Source: Betaproteobacteria bacterium (lineage in GTDB: Bacteria > Pseudomonadota > Gammaproteobacteria > Burkholderiales > Rhodocyclaceae). Taken from it: a stretch of 64,000 bases of DNA. The stretch spans positions 1 to 64,000 of the forward strand of contig JADJBM010000018.1 of NCBI GenBank assembly GCA_016703785.1. Direction: 5' to 3'. Every line of letters begins with the position of its first letter. Position 1 is the stretch's first letter. This document shows positions 57,603 through 64,000 of the stretch, one piece after another. The notes under the pieces are model-generated. The model saw only the letters and a program-made list of their open reading frames with translations. It did not search any database and was not told the origin of the DNA. A program made the position numbers and the translations under genes.

Positions 57603-57840
57603 ACAATCGGCGCCGTCCTGCGGGGACTGACTTTCCAAAAGTCGTGGGTCTGCTGTCTGGTTCCGGCCAGGAGCGGACCGATACAACCCGTTTTGCCTGT
57701 CCGTGATATTGGAGTTGTTATGTGTACGCCGCCGTGCAAGATGCCTTGCGCATCAATGTATTACCGGAGCATACTCCTGACTCAATATCAATTCATATAC
57801 GAATCCGTGGGTTCGTCTAATAACTGTTGGGCATGCCTAC

Positions 57841-58185
57841 ATGACTGAGCTGAAACTCGCCGTCCTAGGCTTGTCACTCATCGGGACTTTATTTGTCTGG
57901 TGGCGCCTCCAGGCGTGGCGGGAGCATCGGGCATTGAAGATCGTCCTTGCCGTTGTGGCTTTGTTTCCAGTCATTGGACCCTTCTTGTGTATATGGATAT
58001 TGGCAACTCCAGACCGTGCTCACCCGCGACTCCGCGCGACAATGAACCACTTTGGGATTGGCGGGCGCTTCACAGGCTTTGGTTCCAAAGCGTTCGGGCA
58101 CGATGATGTCTCCGGTGAAGGCGACGACTGGAATCCGTCGGTACCCGAGCGTAAGCGTAACCAGGAGAAGAAGCGTGGTCGCTAG
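57841..58185 (+). CDS. Small two-helix membrane protein, unknown
   Basis: A 114-residue protein. Two hydrophobic helices (about 5-22 and 33-55, ending FLCIWILATPDRAHPRL) are followed by a polar tail rich in Gly, Asp and Lys/Arg. The arrangement resembles PLDc_N-type or envelope stress mini-proteins, but no family is certain. The preceding 238 bases hold no gene I can support, and no clear ribosome site is seen. Confidence 0.55.
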   Translation: MTELKLAVLGLSLIGTLFVWWRLQAWREHRALKIVLAVVALFPVIGPFLCIWILATPDRAHPRLRATMNHFGIGGRFTGFGSKAFGHDDVSGEGDDWNPSVPERKRNQEKKRGR

Positions 58186-58225
58186 TACGCCCAACCCTCA
58201 CCTCTAAGTTGGGCCGCATAAGACC

Positions 58226-58969
58226 ATGGCACGTTGGCTAGTCCAAATTGATGGAGATCGATTTGACATAGAGGAACTACCCTATTGGTTTCCATCAGGG
58301 GAAATCTATGCAGTCGAGGAAAATTCAACTGTATTCCTTGTTGGCTCAGGGCTTGAACAACTCGCTGATGCTTCGAAGATTCATGAAGCTGCCGCCAGGG
58401 TGATCGAAGACTTTTACTCGGTTATTTACCTGATTGACCCAGGAATCCGTAGGCCGTCTGTGGGCGCGGTGTTTCGCGAGAACGACGACGGCACTCGTCA
58501 TGGCTTCGCGTTCCTATCCGCTGTTGCTTCAGGTCGGTCAAAAGCTCGGGCAAGCGTCACAATTGCCGGAAGCACCAAACCAGAAAGAAGTCGCCTTACC
58601 CAGGCTCAGAAACTCCTAGCTGGGTCTCAGCGTAACCGGCACCTGCAGGTCGCCCTTTCGCTGCTTTCAATCCCAAACGCGACATGGCCACATTACTACC
58701 GTTGCTTGGAAGAAATCGAATCCTTCCTCGACGCAAAAGTCAGTGAAGTGGGGCTGTGCAGCGCTAGTGAGCGTTCTAGATTTTCACGCACCGCAAATAC
58801 GCCAGAAGCATCAGGTACTAACGCAAGGCACGGCCTAGGGAAATTTGACCCACCACAGAATCCAATGTCATCAGCTGACGGGCTTTCCTTTGTCCGACAG
58901 ATACTGTTGAAAGCGCTATCACTTGCGCATGCAGCCCAACCCGGCAGTCAGGAGGACGCTGTGCAATGA
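58226..58969 (+). CDS. Hypothetical protein
   Basis: A 247-residue soluble protein of mixed composition that opens MARWLVQIDGDRFDIEELPY and contains a helical region (QVALSLLSIPNATWPHYYRC). No known motif is recognised. Its codon use is less GC-biased than the glucan operon, which suggests acquired DNA. It follows the small membrane protein after 40 bases and precedes a strong hairpin. Confidence 0.6.
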   Translation: MARWLVQIDGDRFDIEELPYWFPSGEIYAVEENSTVFLVGSGLEQLADASKIHEAAARVIEDFYSVIYLIDPGIRRPSVGAVFRENDDGTRHGFAFLSAVASGRSKARASVTIAGSTKPERSRLTQAQKLLAGSQRNRHLQVALSLLSIPNATWPHYYRCLEEIESFLDAKVSEVGLCSASERSRFSRTANTPEASGTNARHGLGKFDPPQNPMSSADGLSFVRQILLKALSLAHAAQPGSQEDAVQ

Positions 58970-59079
58970 AGCTGCGTAGCGCCTGTTACTTTTAACGCTG
59001 AACGTCCGCTATTTCAATCGCACAACTTCCGCTTCGGGTCGCAAGCTACCATTACCAATGCTCGCGATTCACAAATACT

Positions 59080-59102
59080 GAAGGCCCGCATTGCGGGCCT
59101 TC
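59080..59102. terminator. Strong hairpin between convergent genes
   Basis: Perfect arms GAAGGCCCGC and GCGGGCCTTC with a three-base loop. It lies between the end of the hypothetical gene (58969) and the end of amt (59138, minus strand), so it can stop transcription from both sides. T-rich stretches are weak on either side. Confidence 0.75.
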
Positions 59103-59137
59103 ATATTCTCAACAAGCTGTGTTGTACCTCTGCCGAA

Positions 59138-60326
59138 TCACCACAACGTCTCGCGCTCCGCAGTCGAGATCTTGTGGATGGAGAAGATCTGCGCCGTTGA
59201 ATTCCTCCTCGCGCGTCGAGGCGCAGGCCGAAGGCTTTCTTCAGCAGGCTGTGGGCGGTCAGGGCGACCAGGTCGCGACGGCGATGCCGAGCAGCGTGCC
59301 GAGCAACTGCGACATGAAGGCGACGCCGCCCAGGCCGCCGAGCGCCTGGGCCGAAGATGCCGGCGGCGATGCCGCCCCAGGCGCCCGCGCAGGCCGTCGC
59401 AGGCGGCCGGACGCCGAGCACGTCGTCGATCTTCCAACGGTTCTGCGTCAGTGTGAAGAGGTAGACGAACAATGCGCCGGCCACGCCGCCCGTCACCAGG
59501 GCGCCGAGCGGGTGCATGAGGTCGGAGCCGGCACACACCGCCACCAGGCCGGCGAGCGGGCCGTTGTACGGTCGAAGCCCGGTCGTTCCTGCCGGCGATC
59601 AGCGCGGCCAAGCGTTCCGCCGACCATCGCCATGAGGGAGTTCATCGCCACCAGCCCGCTGATCTTGTCGGGCATTGCGCGCTCATGACGTTGAAGCCGA
59701 ACCAGCCGACGGTGAGCACCCAGGCGCCGAGCGCGAGAGGGATGGGCGGATGCGCGGATGCCGCCGTCCTTGGTGGCGGGCCGCGCCGAGCGCCGAGCAT
59801 GAGCGGCAACCAGCCCGACCCAGCCGCCCACCGCATGCACCACCACCGAGCCGGCGAGTCGTGGAACTCCTCGCCAAAGGTAGCCTTCAGCCAGGCCTGG
59901 ATGCCGTAGGCCTGGTTCCAGGCGATGCCCTCGAAGGAAGGGATAGACGAAGCCGACGAGCAGGAAGGTCGCGGCCATCTGCGGGTTGAATTTCGCGCGT
60001 TCGGCAATGCCGCCGGAGACGATGGCCGGGATGGCGGCGGCGAAGGTGAGCAGGAAGAAGAATTTCACCAGGTCGTAGCCGTTCTTCTGCGCCAGCGTCT
60101 CGGCGCCGGCGAAGAAATGCACGCCGTGGGCAACGCCGTAGCCGATGAAAGTAGGCGATGGTCGACACGGCAAAATCCACCATGATCTTCTGGCGCATTC
60201 ACCTGGTTTGCTTCCTGCGCACCGTGCCGAGTTCGAGAAGAAATGACCGGCATGCGCCAGCCAAAATCGCGATGGCGCCGAGCAGGACGAAAGGACGTCG
60301 GCGGACGTGGTCATAACGGGTTCCAT
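59138..60326 (-). pseudogene. amt: Ammonium transporter Amt, several frameshifts
   Basis: Pieces in all three minus frames align in order to one Amt protein. They run MEPVMTTSADVL (start 60326), NGYDLVKFFFLLTFAAAIPA, AERAKFNPQMAATFLLVGFV, WNQAYGIQAWLKATFGEEFH, GAWVLTVGWFGFNVMSAQ, ISGLVAMNSLMAMVGGTL, LMHPLGALVTGGVAGALFVY and the C-terminal LLKKAFGLRLDA, STAERETLW. The total span equals a normal gene of about 400 codons. The breaks are single-base events every 50-150 bases, while the amino-acid motifs remain excellent, so reading errors are far more likely than decay. Amt conducts ammonium into the cell; a glnK partner is not seen. Confidence 0.88.
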
Positions 60327-60491
60327 GGTGTATCCCGAAATAAAATAGGTACAATAGGTGCAAAATCCGTTCCAGAGCAATTGGAACGTCGAATCAGGGA
60401 TTAGCGTCAGCCTTTTAACACGCACCATTGCGAGTTGCGGCGTGCGCTTCACGCACCAGGCCGGTGCGCGCCCGTGCAGCGCTACTTCGAG

Positions 60492-61727
60492 TTATTCGGC
60501 GTAGCCGTTCGGCAGCGGCCGCCCACGTTTCGCCGCGCTGGCGCATTGCGCCCCGCCAGCGCGCCAGCCTCGAGCCGAGGCCCCGGAAGAAGTCGGCGCG
60601 TACCGCGCCTTGATGGCGCCGCCAGTGTCCTGCGCCAGCACGAGGCGGCGCAGCGGCTTATCGCTATTCGGATGGGTGGTGGCAAGGAACTGCAGCGCAC
60701 CGAGTGGCACGGCGCGCGGGTCGACAGCAATGCTGCGCCCTGGCGTGGGCGGCACGCCGAGCGCGCCGAGCAGGCCACCGCCGTTGACCGGCAGTGCGCG
60801 GAAGGGCGAAGCTCCGGGTTGGTGTTGACCGTTTCATTCCGGGCGCTGCTGCGGATTTGGCCCGCGCCCAGGCCTGGATTCCCTGCGTGGAGATATGCTC
60901 CGGTTTCAATTCGCCCTTCTCCACCAACCAGCGCCCGATGGAGGTGTAGGGATGGCCGTTCTGCTCGGCATAGCCGACGCGCGCCGCAAGCCGCCGTCGA
61001 GCGAAATCCACGGCGGAGCCCTGCACTACCGGGAAGAACAGTTCGATCGGATCAGCCACCCGGAACAGCGCCTTACCGGCAAGCTGTTCCTCCTGCTGCC
61101 CCAGTTCAGCGCGCATCCAGTGAAGGCACCACCTTGCGGCCATCAGTACTGCGCCCGCGCAGGCAATGGTTCTTCAACTCCAGTTACAGCCCGCCGAGGT
61201 CCACGAGCAAATCATCAGGCGGCACGCCGTGAATGGCGTGCCAGTTGCGTCTAGTGCGCTCACGGCTGCCCTTGGGCAAGGGCTCATGGTAGCCGGTAGC
61301 CAGATCCGTCGCGGGATTCGTCGGCGTTGATGCACGCGCCAGGGACGGAAGCGGCTTTCAGAAAAGCTGCGCAGTGCCGCGAAATCTCGGCAGGCAGCGC
61401 GCGCGCCTGCGTCGCAGACACCGCGCCAGACGGTCTGCTTGGAGAGGGCGCCGCAGAATTCAGGCAGTGCGCCGTATTCTTCGGCGAGGTTGTCCTCGCC
61501 CCAGCCGGCGATATCACTCCCAGCGTGCTTCCTGCAGCAGCTTGGCCGGCGGTTTGGGTGGCATGGGCGGCTCGACGCTCGGGCACACCGGGCAGGCGGG
61601 GCAGGGCTGCGGCGCGGGACAGGCGGCTAGAGTTGCCTCGGGCTTGGCGGTAGGCATTGGCTGCGTGGCGCAGCCGGCGAGGCTGTTTGATTATAAAAGT
61701 ACCAGTTGCGAGTTGGCGTGTCGGCAT
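60492..61727 (-). pseudogene. mltA: Membrane-bound lytic murein transglycosylase A (MltA), several frameshifts
   Basis: Ordered pieces on the minus strand match MltA. They include a lipoprotein-type beginning with SLAGCATQP in one frame, then VGYAEQNGHPYTSIGRWLVE and KGELKPEHISTQGIQAW, then LTPGRSIAVDPRAVPLGA-type sequence (PGRSIAVDPRAVPLG), and finally LRRLVLAQDTGGAIK. The last holds the catalytic Asp region, and the gene ends near 60492. MltA cleaves peptidoglycan from the outer membrane face. As in amt, the motifs are well kept and the frame breaks are many, which favours sequence error. The start is approximate. Confidence 0.82.
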
Positions 61728-61770
61728 GAATTTCGCTAAAGTCGGATTTTTCGCCAGTATAACAATCGAA

Positions 61771-62669
61771 ATGGATGATCTCTCGCTTTCCTGATTGCCC
61801 GCGCCGAAGCCCTGCTCGCACGCACATCAGATCCCTCTTGCCGGCAGCAGCGGCTGCGCCCGACTGGAAGGCCTCGACGGCGTTCCGCTGGCGCAAGCGC
61901 GGCGGCCGCGGCCATCTTGAGCCGGTCGCCCGGCCACACCGCATCCGCCTGCAGGACCTGCGCAACATCGACGAGCAGAAGAAGCGCATCGAGCGCAACA
62001 CGCGGCAGTTCGTCGAGGGACACAGCGCCAACAACGTGCTGCTCACCGGCGCGCGTGGCACGGGGAAGAGCTCGCTGGTGAAGGCGCTGCTCAACCGCTA
62101 CGCGGCAAAGGAGGCTGCGCCTGATCCGGGGTGGACAAAGAACGACCTCATCGACCCTGCCCACGGCGTAATCAGGCTGTTCGACGCGCGCAAAGGAACG
62201 TTTTGTCATTTTCTGCGACGACCTGTCCTTCAGAGCGAGCGAGGCCGGCTACGAGGCGCTGAAGAGGCATCCTCGACGGCTCGGTGGCGAGCACGCCGGA
62301 CTCAACGATAACACTCTACGCCACCTCGAACCGGCGCCCACCTGATGCCAGAGTACATGCAGGGAGAATCTGGAACAAGAAGCACGTCGACGGAGATCCA
62401 TCCCGGCAGGACCATCGAGGAAAGATCTCCCCTGTCAGGCCCGCGCTTCGGCCTGTGGCTGTCGCCCCTATCCACTTCGACCAGGCCGCCTACCTCGCCA
62501 TTGCCGATCACTGGCTGCGCGAATGGCGTGCCCGCCGCTGTCATCGCGGCGGCACGTGAGAAGGCGCTGCAGTGGGCCTGCGCTCATGCGCCAGTTCGCG
62601 CAGCAGCCGCATCGCCTGGCAGTTCCCGCGCGACTATGCCCGAGGCGGCACGGCATCCGCAGGAAATAG
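61771..62669 (+). pseudogene. DUF815-family AAA+ ATPase, several frameshifts
   Basis: From ATG 61771 (MDDLSL, then a shift) the pieces follow the DUF815 family: APDWKASTAFRWRKRGGRGH, LRNIDEQKKRIERNTRQFVE, LLTGARGTGKSSLVKALLNR (Walker A), a damaged Walker B (FCDDLSF in another frame), YATSNRR, FDQAAYLAIADHWLRE and SRIAWQFPRDYA, ending at the TAG of 62667-62669. Its place between mltA and the Nudix gene is usual in betaproteobacteria. The cellular role of this ATPase is not well defined. Confidence 0.8.
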
Positions 62670-63634
62670 CGCGCATTATCCGGAAAACCGCCATTGCCGT
62701 CATCCTGCAGCCCGACGGCGGCTTCCTGCTGGGCCAGCGGCCCGAGGAGCCAAGCCCTACGCCAGCTACTAGGAATTCCCCCGGCGGCAAGATCGGAAGC
62801 CAGAGGCGAGACCGCAGCGCAGAGCGCTGGTCCGCGAGCTGCACGAAGCTCGGCATGGGGGCGGATCGCTGCTCACGCCGTGGATCACCCGCAAATTCGT
62901 TTATCCGCACGCCCACGTGCATGCATTTTCTCTTCCGCGTCTCCGGCTGCCGCGGCGAGATCCGCGACATCCATCATTCAGCGCTGGCATGGCGGCGCGC
63001 CGACAACGACCGATGTTTCTCCCGCTGCTGCCAGCCAACCTCGCCGTGCTGCAGGCACTGACTTTGCCGGATTTTTACGCCATCACCCATGCCGGCGAGA
63101 TCAGCGTTGCAGCGCAGATGGAAAAGCTGCGGCGGGCACTGGCCGCTGAAAACTTGCGACTTGTGCAGATCCGCGAGCCGCTGCAAAAGGTCGAGCGGCG
63201 CGGGGCCTTCGCGCGCGAGGAGCGACACGGCTGGCGCACGCCCATGGCGCACGCGTGCTGATCAACAGCGATGCCCGCGCTGGCGCTGCATGTCAGCGCC
63301 GACGGTGTGCACTCTACCCAGCGCCGCAACTGATGCAAATGGAGGTGCAGCCCGCCGTGCCTCGCTGGTGGCGGCGTCCTGTCCGTATCCCACGCTGCGG
63401 AACTGGCACGCGCCGCTCCGCTGGAACTGGATTTCCCGGTGCTGGGAACGGTGCGCGATTGGGTGAGCCATCCCCGGCATCGGCGGCCTCAACTGGAAAC
63501 GCTTCGCGCAACTGCTGGAAAACATGCCCTTGCCGGTATTCGCGCTCGGCGGCATGCGGCAGGAGAGATCTGGACACCGCGCAGCGAGGCAGCGCGCACG
63601 GCATCGCAGCCATCCACGCGCGGCGTGGGTTTAA
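62638..63634 (+). pseudogene. Nudix hydrolase-ThiE-like fusion (MutT type), several frameshifts
   Basis: The first part reads TAIAVILQPDGGFLLGQRPE and continues in shifted frames through a damaged Nudix box. It should read GxxxxxExxxxxxxREUxEExGU; NSPGGKIGSQ is all that remains in frame. HSALAWRRAD closes the domain. The second part is thiamine-phosphate-synthase-like: LPDFYAITHAGEISVAAQME, LRLVQIREPL, and GVGGLNW- and GAHGIAAI-type pieces in other frames, ending near 63634. The fused Nudix/ThiE-like protein is known in betaproteobacteria next to yacG; it cleans 8-oxo-dGTP. The start is approximate. The pattern of indels is the same as in the neighbouring genes. Confidence 0.75.
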
Positions 63635-63821
63635 GGTGCTGTTGCTCGTCCGGGGGCGGCTTGCTCTGCTCGGGCACGCGATACTCCTCCGCCGCCCAGG
63701 CGCGGGTCGATGTTGCAGCGCTCAGAACAGAAGGGGCGGAAGGTGCTTTTCGAGAATCCACGGCACCAGCTTGCCCGCAGCGCTGACAGATGACAATGCG
63801 CGGGCAGATGTCTTCATCCAC
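63631..63821 (-). pseudogene. yacG: Zinc-binding DNA gyrase inhibitor YacG, frameshifted
   Basis: From GTG 63821 the product reads CPRIVICQRCG (first zinc Cys pair), then shifts frame through a FCSERC-type segment. It returns to AWAAEEYRVPEQSKPPPDEQ, the hallmark C-terminus of YacG. Corrected length is about 63 residues, as expected. YacG binds GyrB and blocks DNA gyrase. It is convergent with the Nudix-ThiE gene, as is common in betaproteobacteria. Confidence 0.72.
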
Positions 63822-64000
63822 GAGTCCGTCAGAAACAAAACCTACAGGTTACAGAAGGGGTAATGTTGAATGGCGGGAAACCAGTACTGGAGCGGCGCTT
63901 CGTCTTCATGTTTCCTCCTGGCTACCTGTCTGTAGCTACCCATTGGACTGTAGCGTTGCTCAAAGATTCTGCCAGCTATTGTAGAAATGGTGGAAGTACT
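63822..64000. other. Window end without a supportable gene
   Basis: The 179 bases upstream of yacG would normally lead to zapD/coaE. I see only a ribosome-site-like AGGAGGAAACATG on the minus strand followed by a 26-codon frame, and no family match. Composition is less GC-rich than the rest. In a region with this error rate nothing firm can be said. Confidence 0.4.

Noticed and set aside
57780..57840. Integron attC-like sequence (GTCTAATAACTGTTGGGC)
   Set aside because: A faint likeness to attC core sites, but no paired simple sites or cassette series can be shown, and no integrase is in the window.
63848..64000. Minus-strand frame open to the window edge, considered as the end of zapD
   Set aside because: Gene order would allow it, but the residues do not match ZapD convincingly and the region has a high indel rate.

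Overview
The window looks like the chromosome of a betaproteobacterium, probably close to Rhodocyclales/Sterolibacterium-type denitrifiers. The reasons are the high G+C, the betaproteobacterial gene order at the right end (amt, mltA, DUF815 ATPase, Nudix-ThiE fusion, yacG), the BenE and tripartite tricarboxylate (TTT) transporters, and a corrinoid-dependent C1 system. The placement is an inference from gene content, not from a marker gene. I see no rRNA, tRNA or CRISPR array.

Layout. 1-2967: a tight operon of an MscS-like membrane protein (cut by the left edge), an MgtE-N/CBS protein without a membrane part, and a full MgtE magnesium transporter. 3088-5503: small stress- or metal-type genes (cupin, CxxC mini-protein, hemerythrin, LuxR regulator). 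5511-10985: a hairpin-like operator, then a ferredoxin, an FrdA/AprA-like flavoprotein and a three-part TTT uptake system. 11328-14183: benzoate transporter BenE divergent from a MocR regulator. 14377-26087: an island bounded by two 130-bp direct repeats, made from the 3' end of a CHAT protease gene. It holds a LysR regulator, an orphan binding protein, a PhyH dioxygenase and a corrinoid methyl-transfer operon (MetV-MetF fusion, corrinoid protein, UroD-type methyltransferase, two activators, methyl-THF methyltransferase) ending in an amidohydrolase. 26048-29152: the intact CHAT protein. 29288-51670 (minus strand): one almost gapless operon of about 22 kb for alpha-glucan, maltose-1-phosphate and trehalose metabolism (mscS, glgB, glgE, treS-mak, glgC, glgX, treZ, malQ-treY, a six-hairpin glycosidase, a ClC channel, a small exported protein, a RidA-like protein). 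51918-55573: MarR, LapA, GNAT, nitrilase-family amidase and a patatin lipoprotein. 55583-58969: a DJ-1/PfpI gene remnant, a PD-(D/E)XK nuclease-like protein and poorly known small proteins. 59138-63821: five recognisable housekeeping genes, all broken by many small frameshifts.

How the genes work together. The island can be read as a route in which a methyl group moves between an unknown substrate and tetrahydrofolate through a corrinoid protein. The UroD-like enzyme handles the substrate side, the DHPS-like enzyme handles the folate side, MetVF links to methylene-THF, and the RACo-like and MetH-activation-like proteins rescue oxidised cobalamin. The large minus-strand operon can make trehalose by two routes (TreY/TreZ and TreS), turn trehalose into maltose-1-phosphate (TreS-Mak), build alpha-glucan (GlgE, GlgB) and trim it (GlgX, MalQ). 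A mechanosensitive channel at its head and a ClC channel near its tail suggest an osmotic-stress role.

Sequence quality. Single-base frameshifts interrupt several otherwise well-kept genes (LuxR, TctC, the SBP, TreS-Mak, MscS), two of them in 5-base homopolymers. From about 59.1 kb to the end they are dense. Sequencing or assembly error is more likely than gene decay for most of them.
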